From NCBI GenBank assembly GCA_022763485.1, contig JALEGX010000049.1:1-56494 (forward strand): 56,494 nt of DNA. The letters run 5' to 3'. Under the pieces are notes generated by a model that saw only the letters and a list, made by a program, of their open reading frames with translations, searched no databases and was not told the DNA's origin. Shown here piece after piece: positions 16,685 to 25,230 of this stretch. Within the stretch, counting starts at the first letter, position 1. Each line of letters begins with the position of its first letter. Source of the stretch: Paracoccaceae bacterium (GTDB lineage: Bacteria; Pseudomonadota; Alphaproteobacteria; Rhodobacterales; Rhodobacteraceae). The position numbers were made by a program, and so were the translations under genes.

Positions 16685-17590
16685 ATGGACCAGAACAGTA
16701 ACGCAAATCCCGTCAAAGGTGTGATCTGGATGCTCGTGACCGGGCTGTGTTTTGTTGCGGTCACGGCCCTGGTGAAGTTCCTAGGGCCACGCGTCCCCCC
16801 CGCAGAGGCGGCGTTCCTGCGTTACCTGCTGGGGTTGGTGTTTCTGCTCCCGATGATCGGCGCGTTGCGCAACGCAAAGCTGACCCCAAAGCTTTGGGGC
16901 CTGTTTGCAGGGCGCGGCGTGATCCATTCCGCCGGGGTCATCCTGTGGTTCTTTGCCATGACGCAGATCCCAATCGCCGAAGTCACCGCGATGAATTACC
17001 TGTCCCCGATCTATGTGACGATTGGGGCGGCGCTGTTTCTGGGTGAGAAAATGGCCCTGCGCCGGGTCGGGGCCATCCTGATGGCGTTGGTCGGCGCGCT
17101 CATCATCCTGCGTCCCGGATTTCGCGAGATTTCGCCCGGCCATATCGCGATGCTGTTTACCGCTGTGGCCTTTGGCGGGTCCTACCTGTTGGCCAAATTC
17201 ACCGTGGATGGCACCAACCCGGTGGTGGTGGTGGCCATGCTGTCCATTTTCGTGACGCTGGGGCTTGCACCTTTCGCCATTGCAGTCTGGGTCTGGCCCA
17301 GTGTTCAGGAACTGGGTGTTCTGTTCCTTGTCGCCTGTTTTGCAACCGCAGGGCATTATACGATGTCATTGGCCTTTGCCGCCGCCCCGGTCACCGTGAC
17401 ACAGCCCGTGACATTCCTACAGCTGGTCTGGGCCGCCAGCCTTGGGGCCGTGGTGTTCGGCGAGCCGGTTGACATGTGGGTTGTTGGGGGCGGTACCTTG
17501 ATCCTGGCCTCGGTCAGCTTCATCACCTGGCGGGAAGCGGTTCTGAAGCGCAGGGCGATCACCCCACCGGACCCCGCCACAAAGGTCTGA
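16685..17590 (+). CDS. EamA/DMT-family permease (copy 1)
   Basis: A 301-residue protein with ten predicted transmembrane helices in two EamA repeats (about residues 8-140 and 155-290). The motif AEVTAMNYLSPIYVTIGAALFLGEK closes the first repeat, and its counterpart APVTVTQPVTFLQLVWAASLGAVVFGE closes the second. The family includes metabolite exporters and importers; the substrate is unknown. The start at 16685 (MDQNSNANPVKG) is preferred over a GTG at 16661, although neither has a strong ribosome site. It may follow lysE on one transcript (81-nt gap). Confidence 0.85.
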   Translation: MDQNSNANPVKGVIWMLVTGLCFVAVTALVKFLGPRVPPAEAAFLRYLLGLVFLLPMIGALRNAKLTPKLWGLFAGRGVIHSAGVILWFFAMTQIPIAEVTAMNYLSPIYVTIGAALFLGEKMALRRVGAILMALVGALIILRPGFREISPGHIAMLFTAVAFGGSYLLAKFTVDGTNPVVVVAMLSIFVTLGLAPFAIAVWVWPSVQELGVLFLVACFATAGHYTMSLAFAAAPVTVTQPVTFLQLVWAASLGAVVFGEPVDMWVVGGGTLILASVSFITWREAVLKRRAITPPDPATKV

Positions 17591-17622
17591 CGCGCTCTGG
17601 TTAGGTTCTTGCTGGCACGGGT

Positions 17623-18210
17623 TCAGCTGTTGTGGGAGTTCAGCAGCAGGTCGGCAACGCGCCTTGCTTCGCTGCGGGCCGCAATCGGGTCCAGGGCCAC
17701 GGGGGATTGCGCGGCTTCCAGCCAGACGCCGTCCATATAGTTCTGCAAGGCCAGCCTGACCGTTTCGATCTGCCCGTCGGGAACAAGGCTGCGCAGTTCG
17801 GCCCGGAAATGATCCCGGACACGCGCCCTGTTGATTCGATGTAGGCGCGACAGGCGCTTGGAATAGGGCGCATTTGCCCAGAACTGCATCCACAGGCTGC
17901 ATTGCGGGATGGTGAAAAGCTGGTCGTCGAAGTTGGCGTCCAGCACCGCCATCAGCCTTTCACGCGGAGATGTCGCCATTTTATAGCGCTGCAACATGGC
18001 CTGTTTCAGGATTTGCAGCATGTGCCGCATCGTCGCTTCCATCAGCCCTTCCTTGGAGCCGAAATAATAGTTGATCGATGCCGCCGACGAGCCCGCCTCG
18101 CGCGCGATTTCCGCCATGGTTACAACGCCATATCCCCGCTCGTGCACGGCGATGATCGTAGCTTCAACAAACTCTTCATGTCGGATGTCGCGAATGCGTT
18201 TTCTGCTCAT
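17623..18210 (-). CDS. betI: choline-responsive TetR-type repressor BetI
   Basis: A 195-residue TetR-family regulator, the usual BetI length. The N-terminal HTH (about residues 10-55) reads RRGYGVVTMAEIAREAGSS-like, ending NYYFGSKEGLMEATMRH. The ligand domain has the BetI-typical CSLWMQFWANAPYSKRLSRLHRINR segment. The start at 18210 (MSRKRIRDIR) is family-typical; the 57-codon upstream extension overlaps the divergent promoter. BetI represses bet genes and is released by choline. It is divergent from the BCCT-like gene, betB and betA, so it most likely controls them; I could not pin an operator. Confidence 0.93.
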   Translation of the reverse strand: MSRKRIRDIRHEEFVEATIIAVHERGYGVVTMAEIAREAGSSAASINYYFGSKEGLMEATMRHMLQILKQAMLQRYKMATSPRERLMAVLDANFDDQLFTIPQCSLWMQFWANAPYSKRLSRLHRINRARVRDHFRAELRSLVPDGQIETVRLALQNYMDGVWLEAAQSPVALDPIAARSEARRVADLLLNSHNS

Positions 18211-18371
18211 GTCGCATGTTTGCCCAGCATGATGTCTTGTTGCAATCCTTGTTCGTTCGTTTTGAAACTTGAATGGCTGTTTAAAAAACGGTTTGGGGAT
18301 GTCGTTTTTTGTGCTAAATGCTCCGGTCATGTCAAAACGGGGCGCCAACAGCCCCCTTTGGGAGGAACACA

Positions 18372-19580
18372 ATGACGACAATCATCTCCGCAGGGATCCT
18401 TATGGCCTTTGCGCTGGTGCTGTTCTGCCTCATCAAGTGGTGGAACGTACGCAACGTGGGCCCGACGCCCGTACACCTGTTCACCTTCATCGCGATCCTG
18501 TTCACGTCCGGTCTGGATGTCGGCCTGATCATGTTCCCGCTGGCCTGGGATTTCCCGCTCTACGCAGACACGGCTTCGGAACCTGCTTATGCCTTCACCA
18601 ACCCTCTGGCGCTGGAGTTCGGGTTCTGGGGTTTCCTGATCTGGGGCTTCTACTTCCTGACCACCTTCTACTTCTGCGTGATCGAGCCGCGGGTGAAGTT
18701 CTTTGAAATCGGGCTGGTCAAGCTGATCAACAATATCGTCATCATTGGCACCTGTGCCTTCACCGGCGCGCTGTTCCTGATCTATCTGCCGTATTATGCG
18801 ACCTTCATGGGTGACGGCGAAACCGTGATCCCGGCCTTCTATGTCATCACCTTCCTGGTGATCCTGTTTGCCGCGTTCTCGTCCACGGACATCAAATACG
18901 TGCGCATCCTGTCGGTGGGCTCCACCGGGCTGTTCTTCGCGCTGATCCTGGGCATGTGGGCCTATGCTGGCATGGGCCTGGGTGAGTTTGCATCGACCGC
19001 AGGCAACATCGGTGGCTATTTTGCGAACATCCACAAGTTCATCCTGCCGCTGACCGACTATCACGAATTCTACCTGTTCTGGTGGTTTGCATGGTCGATC
19101 ATGATCGGTCAGTTCACCTCGCGCTTTGTCGGTGGTCTGAAGACCTGGCAAGTGCTGGCCGCGCTGCTGGTGTTCCCGTCGATCCCGCTGGGTGTGTGGT
19201 TCTCGGTCCTGTACTACTACCATCTGAACAGCATCGAAACGACGCTGCTGATCAACGTCTCGATGGTCGTCGTGGGCATCATCTTCGTGATCAACTCGTT
19301 TGACTCGCTGATCCGCCTCTACACCGACAACCTGAACCTGACGACGAAGCGCTTCGGCACCATCCCCTATGTCGTCGGAAATGCCGTTGTGCTGTTCGCG
19401 CTGACCTTGGCCTTCCAGAGCCAGTGGCTGCAGATCCAGTGGATCGGGACCGTGGTGATCGGCATCTACATCGCTTGCATCGCCTACATCGTGCTGATGA
19501 AGCGTCGCGAAGTGATGGCGATCGACTCCTCGCCGGAAGACCGCGATCTCGATTTCCACAAAATCGAAACGGTCCACTAA
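18372..19580 (+). CDS. short BCCT-like (choline/betaine) transporter
   Basis: A 402-residue, roughly 10-12-helix inner-membrane protein. Near residues 233-260 it carries YLFWWFAWSIMIGQFTSRFVGG, which matches the tryptophan-rich signature of betaine/choline/carnitine transporters. It is much shorter than ordinary BCCT proteins (about 500-700 residues) and lacks the long C-terminal osmosensory tail, ending shortly after the last helix. GGAGG lies 6 nt before the ATG at 18372. Position between betI and betB makes choline or betaine aldehyde uptake the most likely role. The remote similarity rests mainly on the motif and context, so substrate and mechanism are inferred. Confidence 0.75.
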   Translation: MTTIISAGILMAFALVLFCLIKWWNVRNVGPTPVHLFTFIAILFTSGLDVGLIMFPLAWDFPLYADTASEPAYAFTNPLALEFGFWGFLIWGFYFLTTFYFCVIEPRVKFFEIGLVKLINNIVIIGTCAFTGALFLIYLPYYATFMGDGETVIPAFYVITFLVILFAAFSSTDIKYVRILSVGSTGLFFALILGMWAYAGMGLGEFASTAGNIGGYFANIHKFILPLTDYHEFYLFWWFAWSIMIGQFTSRFVGGLKTWQVLAALLVFPSIPLGVWFSVLYYYHLNSIETTLLINVSMVVVGIIFVINSFDSLIRLYTDNLNLTTKRFGTIPYVVGNAVVLFALTLAFQSQWLQIQWIGTVVIGIYIACIAYIVLMKRREVMAIDSSPEDRDLDFHKIETVH

Positions 19581-19972
19581 CCCCTGTAGCTCACCCCGGC
19601 GATGGGGTGGGCTCTCCCTGGAGCCGGCCAATTCCGAATGATGGTTTAGGGAAATGGCCGGCTCGTTATCGTTAGAACAGATGCCCCGACCTGTACTGCC
19701 GGGGACCAGACAACATCCGGATGGAGCCCCTGAATGAACATGACGACTTCCCTGATCGGGCGCGTGCTCCAAGCGGTCCAAGGACCCTTGTCGAGCCAGC
19801 AGATCAGATCGTCACTGCCGCCGTCCTCCATCGACCGGGCCCATCTTCAGGCCCGGCCAACGCTCTTTTGGCACAGCGCTCTGGAGACAGACGCGACGCC
19901 CCCGAAACGCAATCAACCGATACGCAGAACACCAACAGTATTCCGGGGACAGGTCCCCGCCGGAGCAACAAG
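19581..19972 (+). other. structured intergenic leader of betB
   Basis: This 392-nt gap contains no convincing gene but many inverted repeats. They are a 6-bp stem at 19592-19609, a perfect 10-bp repeat (19621-19630 with 19655-19664, extended inward by 4 pairs after one mismatch), a CCCCG/CGGGG pair near 19684-19704, a perfect 7-bp stem at 19835-19856 and a GGGGAC/GTCCCC element at 19944-19959. The last lies just before the betB ribosome site at 19962. The first two could attenuate transcription from the BCCT gene, but no T-run follows them. An 80-codon frame from 19734 has no ribosome site I trust. Confidence 0.5.
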
Positions 19973-21430
19973 ATGAGCCATCCCGCACAACCCAAAGCAA
20001 GCCACTTCGTCAACGGCGAATATGTCGAAGACACCGCTGGCACGCCGATCCCGGTAATCTATGCCGCCACTGGCGAACAGATCGCAACGGTCTATGCCGC
20101 GACGCCCGCGGTCGTTGAACAGGCGCTGTCCACAGCCAAGGCCGCGCAGAAGGAATGGGCCAAGATGACCGGCACCGAGCGCGGTCGCATCCTGCGCCGC
20201 GCCGCCGACATCATGCGCGAGCGGAACCACGAACTGAGCGTGCTGGAAACCTATGACACCGGCAAGCCGCTGCAGGAAACGCTGGTGGCCGATGCGACCT
20301 CTGGCGCGGACGCTCTGGAATATTTCGGTGGTCTGGCCGCATCGCTGACTGGCGAGCACATCCCGATGGGCGAGGACTGGGTTTACACCGTGCGGGAGGC
20401 GCTGGGCCTGTGCGTTGGCATCGGTGCCTGGAATTACCCGACCCAGATTGCCTGCTGGAAGGGTGCGCCGGCGCTGGCCTGCGGCAACTCGATGGTGTTC
20501 AAACCGTCTGAGACCACGCCGCTCTGCGCGCTGAAAGTGGCTGAAATCCTGCATGAGGCAGGTCTGCCCGCGGGGCTTTTCAACGTGGTGCAGGGCATGG
20601 GCGAGGTTGGCGGCGCGCTGGTCACCGATCCGCGCGTCGATAAGGTCTCGCTGACCGGCTCGGTTCCCACCGGCAAAAAGGTCTATGCCGCTGCCGCCGC
20701 TGGCATGAAGCATGTCACCATGGAACTGGGCGGCAAATCGCCCCTGATCATCTTTGATGATGCCGACGTCGAAAACGCCGTGGGCGGCGCGATCAACGGC
20801 AACTTCTATTCCTCGGGCCAGGTCTGCTCGAACGGCACCCGCGTGTTTGTGCAGAAAGGCATCAAGGAGAAGTTCCTGGCCCGTTTGGCAGAACGCACCG
20901 GGGCTGCCATCCTTGGCGATCCGCAGGATGAAGTCACCAATTTTGGCCCGATGGTCAGCGAAAACCAGATGAACATCGTCATGGGCTACATCGAAAAGGG
21001 CAGAGAAGAAGGCGCGCGCCTGATCTGCGGCGGCGATCGCGCAGATTTGCCGGGCTTCTTCATCCAGCCCACGGTGTTTGCCGATGTCACCGACGACATG
21101 ACCATCGCGCGCGAAGAGATCTTTGGCCCGGTGATGTCGGTGCTGGATTTTGACACCGAAGAAGAGGTGATCGCGCGGGCCAATGACACGGAATTCGGCC
21201 TGTCGGCTGGTGTGTTCACCAATGACTTCAGCCGCGCCCACCGGGTGATCGGCCAGCTGGAGGCCGGCAGCTGTTTCATCAACTCCTATAACGACGCTCC
21301 GGTCGAAGCGCCGTTTGGCGGGGTCAAGGCCTCTGGCGTCGGACGTGAGAACTCCAAGGAAGCGATCAAGCACTTCAGCCAGGTGAAATCCGTCTACGTC
21401 CGTATGGGGGACGTCGAAGCGGCGTTCTGA
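19973..21430 (+). CDS. betB: betaine aldehyde dehydrogenase
   Basis: A 485-residue NAD(P)+-dependent aldehyde dehydrogenase that oxidises betaine aldehyde to glycine betaine, the second step of choline oxidation. The family motifs are present: [32 protein letters not shown] with general base Glu251, and GQVCSNGTR with nucleophile Cys285, followed by [11 protein letters not shown]. The start at 19973 is set by GGAG 7 nt upstream; the frame is open 84 codons further but that part is the structured leader. It is followed by a perfect inverted repeat and betA. Confidence 0.95.
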   Translation: MSHPAQPKASHFVNGEYVEDTAGTPIPVIYAATGEQIATVYAATPAVVEQALSTAKAAQKEWAKMTGTERGRILRRAADIMRERNHELSVLETYDTGKPLQETLVADATSGADALEYFGGLAASLTGEHIPMGEDWVYTVREALGLCVGIGAWNYPTQIACWKGAPALACGNSMVFKPSETTPLCALKVAEILHEAGLPAGLFNVVQGMGEVGGALVTDPRVDKVSLTGSVPTGKKVYAAAAAGMKHVTMELGGKSPLIIFDDADVENAVGGAINGNFYSSGQVCSNGTRVFVQKGIKEKFLARLAERTGAAILGDPQDEVTNFGPMVSENQMNIVMGYIEKGREEGARLICGGDRADLPGFFIQPTVFADVTDDMTIAREEIFGPVMSVLDFDTEEEVIARANDTEFGLSAGVFTNDFSRAHRVIGQLEAGSCFINSYNDAPVEAPFGGVKASGVGRENSKEAIKHFSQVKSVYVRMGDVEAAF

Positions 21431-21484
21431 TTGCCCTTTGGGGCAACGCCCACCCACCCGCCCCGTTGCCCCAAAGGGCAATCA
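21428..21484 (+). repeat. perfect 21-bp inverted repeat between betB and betA
   Basis: The arms 21428-21448 and 21464-21484 are exact reverse complements, with a 15-nt loop. The left arm begins with the betB stop codon itself. Each arm also has internal dyad character (TTGCCCTTTGGGGCAA). No T-run follows, so it is not a standard intrinsic terminator; mRNA 3'-end protection or attenuation of betA are possibilities. Confidence 0.9.
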
Positions 21485-21595
21485 GCACCGGGCGCATGAC
21501 ATAGGGAGCTGCCTGCCACGACCGGCGGCCCCAAGGCAAAGCAAGGCAGAGCCGGGCAGGGGAGGCCCCCCCGGTTCCAGCAATGGAGAAACGCG

Positions 21596-23251
21596 ATGAA
21601 TGCGGATTATGTGATTGTCGGGGCGGGCTCCGCCGGTTGCGCCATGGCCTACCGGCTCAGCGAGGCTGGAAAGAAGGTTCTGATCATTGAGCACGGCGGC
21701 ACCGACGCCGGGCCGCTGATCCAGATGCCGGGGGCGCTGAGCTACCCGATGAACATGCCGCTTTATGACTGGGGCTACAAATCGCAGCCCGAGCCGCATC
21801 TGGGCGGGCGCGAGCTTGTCTGCCCGCGCGGCAAGGTGATCGGCGGGTCGTCTTCGATCAACGGCATGGTCTATGTCCGCGGCCATGCAGGCGACTACAA
21901 CCATTGGGCTGAAAGCGGCGCGCAGGGGTGGTCCTATGCTGACGTGCTGCCGTATTTCAAGCGGATGGAAACCTGGAATGACCGCGGCCATGGTGGCGAT
22001 CCCGATTGGCGTGGCAAGGACGGTCCGCTGCATGTGACCCGCGGACCGCGGGACAACCCGCTGCATGATGCTTTCGTCAAGGCAGGGGCGCAGGCGGGCT
22101 ATCCTGTCACCAAGGACTACAACGGCGAACAGCAGGAAGGCTTCGGCCCGATGGAGATGACGGTCTATAATGGCCGCCGGTGGTCCGCTGCCAATGCCTA
22201 TCTGCGGCCCGCTCTGAAGCGCGACAACTGCGACATGATCCGTGCCTTTGCCCGCAAGGTTGTGATCGAAGACGGCCGCGCAGTGGGCGTGGAAATCGAA
22301 CGCGGTGGCAAGATCGAAGTGATCCGCGCCCGTGTAGAAGTGATCCTGGCCGCCTCTTCGCTGAACTCGCCCAAGATGCTGATGCTTTCGGGCATCGGTC
22401 CGGCAAAGCACCTGGCCGAACATGGGATTGAGGTGGTCGCCGACCGCCCCGGAGTGGGGCAGAACCTGCAGGATCACCTGGAGTTCTACTTCCAGTTCGC
22501 CTGCAAGCAGCCGATCACGCTTTTCAAATACTGGAACCTGCTGGGCAAGGCTTTCGTGGGCGCCCAGTGGATGTTCACCAAGACCGGCCTTGGCGCGTCG
22601 AACCAGTTCGAAAGCGCGGCTTTCATCCGCTCTGACAAGGGCGTGGACTACCCCGATATCCAGTATCACTTCCTGCCCATCGCCGTGCGTTATGACGGTC
22701 AGGCGGCGGCCGAAGGGCACGGGTTCCAGGCCCATGTCGGTCCGATGCGCTCGCCCTCGCGGGGGGAGGTCACGCTGGCCTCCAGCGATCCCAAGGACGC
22801 GCCGAACATCCTGTTCAACTACATGTCGACCGAACAGGACTGGATCGATTTCCGCAAATGTGTGCGCCTGACGCGCGAGATCTTTGCCCAGGATGCGATG
22901 AAACCCTTCCTGAAGCACGAGATTCAGCCCGGTGATCATTTGCAGACCGATGATGAGATCGACGGGTTCCTGCGCGAGCACGTGGAAAGCGCCTATCACC
23001 CCTGCGGGACCTGCAAGATGGGGGCGGTGGATGACCCGATGTCGGTGGTCGATTCGGAATGCCGTGTGATCGGGGTGGACGGTCTTCGTGTGGCGGACAG
23101 CTCGATCTTCCCGCGCATCACCAATGGCAACCTGAACGGTCCGTCGATCATGACTGGCGAAAAAGCGTCCGACCATATCCTGGGGCGTCGACTGCCCTCG
23201 TCCAACGCCGAACCCTGGTTCAATCCGAACTGGCAGGATTCGCAACGCTGA
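21596..23251 (+). CDS. betA: choline dehydrogenase
   Basis: A 551-residue GMC-family FAD oxidoreductase that oxidises choline to betaine aldehyde. The N-terminal FAD motif [16 protein letters not shown] has its glycines at residues 9, 11 and 14. [20 protein letters not shown] is the GMC signature 1, and [18 protein letters not shown] is signature 2. The catalytic His is expected at residue 468 in [11 protein letters not shown], with the [10 protein letters not shown] segment near 511. Length matches BetA. It is the last gene of the cluster and ends at a strong terminator. Confidence 0.95.
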   Translation: MNADYVIVGAGSAGCAMAYRLSEAGKKVLIIEHGGTDAGPLIQMPGALSYPMNMPLYDWGYKSQPEPHLGGRELVCPRGKVIGGSSSINGMVYVRGHAGDYNHWAESGAQGWSYADVLPYFKRMETWNDRGHGGDPDWRGKDGPLHVTRGPRDNPLHDAFVKAGAQAGYPVTKDYNGEQQEGFGPMEMTVYNGRRWSAANAYLRPALKRDNCDMIRAFARKVVIEDGRAVGVEIERGGKIEVIRARVEVILAASSLNSPKMLMLSGIGPAKHLAEHGIEVVADRPGVGQNLQDHLEFYFQFACKQPITLFKYWNLLGKAFVGAQWMFTKTGLGASNQFESAAFIRSDKGVDYPDIQYHFLPIAVRYDGQAAAEGHGFQAHVGPMRSPSRGEVTLASSDPKDAPNILFNYMSTEQDWIDFRKCVRLTREIFAQDAMKPFLKHEIQPGDHLQTDDEIDGFLREHVESAYHPCGTCKMGAVDDPMSVVDSECRVIGVDGLRVADSSIFPRITNGNLNGPSIMTGEKASDHILGRRLPSSNAEPWFNPNWQDSQR

Positions 23252-23257
23252 TCGGCT

Positions 23258-23287
23258 TTCGACCCTCTTCGGAGGGTCGAATTTTTT
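23258..23287 (+). terminator. intrinsic terminator after betA
   Basis: A perfect 10-bp stem (23258-23267 with 23272-23281) with a TTCG tetraloop, directly followed by six T residues. It lies 6 nt after the betA stop and closes the bet transcript. Confidence 0.95.
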
Positions 23288-23389
23288 GTCAGGAAATCAT
23301 TCGGGAACCGGAATGATTTGATCGGCGTCAAAGTTGGGTGCACCGGGGCGCGTTACGGTCTGATCGACAAAGACAAGGAGCGAACAGAC

Positions 23390-23629
23390 ATGACCCACAC
23401 CCCCCATGAGCTGGCTGAAGAATTCCCCGAAAAGATTGAACTGATGAGCGACCTGAAGCAGTCGGATGCCCATTTTGCCAAGCTTGCGGACGAGTATCAT
23501 GAGCTGAACCGCGCAGTGCACCGCGCGGAAACCAATGTGGAGCCAATTTCCGAGGCCGCGGAAACCGAACTGCGCAAGAAACGCGCCGTGCTCAAGGATG
23601 AGATCTGGGGTATCATCAGCAAGGCCTGA
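23390..23629 (+). CDS. YdcH-family (DUF465) small protein
   Basis: A 79-residue, highly charged, mostly helical protein. The segment FAKLADEYHELNRAVHRAE followed by LRKKRAVLKDEIWGII is typical of the YdcH/DUF465 family, whose function is unknown. The start at 23390 has AAGGAG 9 nt upstream; the frame opens further upstream, but the extension is not family-like. It is a monocistronic gene between betA and the minus-strand pccR, and it is followed by a palindromic repeat and a terminator. Confidence 0.85.
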   Translation: MTHTPHELAEEFPEKIELMSDLKQSDAHFAKLADEYHELNRAVHRAETNVEPISEAAETELRKKRAVLKDEIWGIISKA

Positions 23630-23639
23630 GCCGGTTGTG

Positions 23640-23668
23640 TCTCAGAATTTTCTGCGAAAATTCTGAGA
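23640..23668. repeat. palindromic repeat, copy A
   Basis: A 12-bp perfect dyad (23640-23651 with 23657-23668) around a 5-nt centre, with core AGAATTTTC-nn-CGAAAATTCT. It shares 19 of 21 core positions with the palindrome at 23734-23760, so the two look like members of one repeat family. Confidence 0.8.
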
Positions 23669-23681
23669 GGCGGAACACATG

Positions 23682-23706
23682 AAGGGCGCCTGAGGCGCCC
23701 TTTTTT
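23682..23706 (+). terminator. intrinsic terminator after YdcH-like gene
   Basis: The stem GGGCGCC/GGCGCCC (23684-23690 with 23694-23700) has a TGA loop and is followed by six T residues. It lies about 55 nt past the stop of the small gene. Confidence 0.9.
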
Positions 23707-23733
23707 GATTCAAGTCTGTGTCGGTTCCTGGGG

Positions 23734-23760
23734 CCAAGAATTTTCATCGAAAATTCTTGG
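23734..23760. repeat. palindromic repeat, copy B
   Basis: An 11-bp perfect dyad (23734-23744 with 23750-23760) with a 5-nt centre, sharing the AGAATTTTC-nn-CGAAAATTCT core with copy A. It sits 5 nt beyond the pccR stop codon. There is no T-run on either strand. Confidence 0.8.
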
Positions 23761-23765
23761 CTGGT

Positions 23766-25154
23766 TCATCCCACTTGATAGGGCAGTACACCGCGTTCAT
23801 CGGTGTTGACTGACAGTTGCCGTTCCAGCGGGGGAACCGATCTCTGGTGGCAGTCCTTTCGTTCACAGATCCGACAGGAAATCCCGATCGGTTCATAAGA
23901 ATGGGCGTTGCCGACATCCAGATTGTCTGCATAGACCAGCGCGTCCGCATGACGGATTTCACAACCCAGAGCAATGGCATAGCGCCTGACAGGCGCACCG
24001 AAGGACCCTCCGGTCTTGGACACATCGCGCGCCAGCGAGATGTAGCGCACACCGTCCGGGGTTTCCGCGAGCTGGCGCAGAAAGCGACCGGGGGTTTCAA
24101 AGGCCCGGTGGACGTTCCAGAGGGGGCAGGCCCCGCCAAAACGCGCGAACTGCAATCGGGTTGCAGAATGGCGTTTGGTGATGGTGCCCGCCTGGTCGAC
24201 CCGGACAAAGAAGAACGGGATGCCCTTGGCGCCGGGGCGTTGCAGGGTCGACAAGCGATGGGCGACCTGTTCCACCGAGGCCCCGAAGCGCGTCGAGAGG
24301 CGTTCCAGGTCATGCCGGCAGTCCCGTGCCGCGGTCAGAAACGCGCCATAGGGCATCAGTGCAGCCCCGGCAAAATAGTTGGCCAAGCCGATCTTGGCGA
24401 TGGCCCGCGCTTCGTCACTGTAGAACCGCGCAAAGTCCAGCGTGGCCTCCAGCAGCGCGTTCTGACGCAGCAGCGCGACTTGCAGCAGCAATTGGAACAG
24501 CTGCGTTTCGGGTACCGTGCGGGTGGACAGGCGCAAAAGCTTTTGTTCGGGGTCGTAATGGCGGATCTGCTCCAGATCCGCATATTCGACTGACACGCCC
24601 ACGGCTTGCAGTGCCTCTGTGGCGCATTTGCGGATTTCACCCTGGGCGGCGAAGCTTTCCGCTGCATGGTCCACGGCGTCGATGTAGTTGTCGCAGTAGT
24701 GAAAGAAGTCGCGCACCTCTTCCCAGGGGCTGGTCTGGATGCGCGCGTCGTCCCGCCCCAGCGCCTCATCCAGCGACGCCAGCCGTTCGTGTGTCTGTCG
24801 GTAAGCCCGGTGCAATTCGATGAAGGCACGCGCAAGGGCCGGGGCGTTGGACGCGGTCAGGCGTAGATCGGCCAGCGGCGGCACCATCTCAGCAAAAACC
24901 GGATCTGCCAGGGCTTCGCGCATGTCCGAGACCAGGCGTTCGCTATCCCCGGTGCTCAGCTCGGTCACATCCAGGCCAAACTCTTGCGCCAGGGCCAGAA
25001 CAACGGTCGTCGACACCGGGCGATTGTTGTTCTCCATTTGGTTCAGATAGGGCAGCGAAACGCCCAGCTTGGAGGCAAAGTCCTTCTGGGTGAGGGTCAG
25101 CCGCGTGCGCATTTCGCGCAGCTTGGCACCGGCATAGAGTTTCTGCGTTGGCAT
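23766..25154 (-). CDS. pccR: PccR/ScfR-type short-chain acyl-CoA regulator
   Basis: A 462-residue XRE-type regulator. The HTH lies at about residues 8-62 (LREMRTRLTLTQKDFASKLGV, then LNQMENNNRPV). A central IrrE/ImmA-like region (about 170-300) and a DUF2083-type C-terminus follow, ending with a Cys cluster ISCRICERKDCHQR. This is the architecture of ScfR proteins (PccR of Rhodobacter sphaeroides, RamB of actinobacteria), which sense acyl-CoA and control propionyl-CoA carboxylase. Context agrees, as pccB lies 1.5 kb away and TTTGCAAATTTG sites precede both genes. The symbol is by homology and context, and a separate MFS gene lies between it and pccB. Confidence 0.85.
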   Translation of the reverse strand: MPTQKLYAGAKLREMRTRLTLTQKDFASKLGVSLPYLNQMENNNRPVSTTVVLALAQEFGLDVTELSTGDSERLVSDMREALADPVFAEMVPPLADLRLTASNAPALARAFIELHRAYRQTHERLASLDEALGRDDARIQTSPWEEVRDFFHYCDNYIDAVDHAAESFAAQGEIRKCATEALQAVGVSVEYADLEQIRHYDPEQKLLRLSTRTVPETQLFQLLLQVALLRQNALLEATLDFARFYSDEARAIAKIGLANYFAGAALMPYGAFLTAARDCRHDLERLSTRFGASVEQVAHRLSTLQRPGAKGIPFFFVRVDQAGTITKRHSATRLQFARFGGACPLWNVHRAFETPGRFLRQLAETPDGVRYISLARDVSKTGGSFGAPVRRYAIALGCEIRHADALVYADNLDVGNAHSYEPIGISCRICERKDCHQRSVPPLERQLSVNTDERGVLPYQVG

Positions 25155-25161
25155 CGGAATC

Positions 25162-25198
25162 TTTGCAAATTTGGCGTTGGTCGATTGTAGAAATGCAA
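25162..25198 (-). promoter_or_regulatory. putative PccR site upstream of pccR
   Basis: TTTGCAAATTTG at 25162-25173 lies 8 nt upstream of the pccR start, with an ATGCAAAG half-site at 25191-25198 region. The TTTGCAAA unit matches the published PccR/RamB recognition element, which suggests autoregulation. Confidence 0.55.
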
Positions 25199-25230
25199 AG
25201 CGCCTGCTTCAAGCTCTTGTTGGGGTGGCA

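Noticed and set aside
18211..18371. BetI operator in the betI-BCCT gap
   Set aside because: The region has GTTCGTTCGTT direct repeats and an A/T-rich stretch, but no clean BetI-type palindrome could be identified.
18327..19781. A 484-codon minus-strand frame opposite the BCCT-like gene
   Set aside because: His/Asp/Gln-rich composition is the usual shadow of a membrane protein gene; no ribosome site or family match.
19734..19976. An 80-codon frame in the betB leader
   Set aside because: No ribosome site, composition unlike a protein, and it runs into the betB start.
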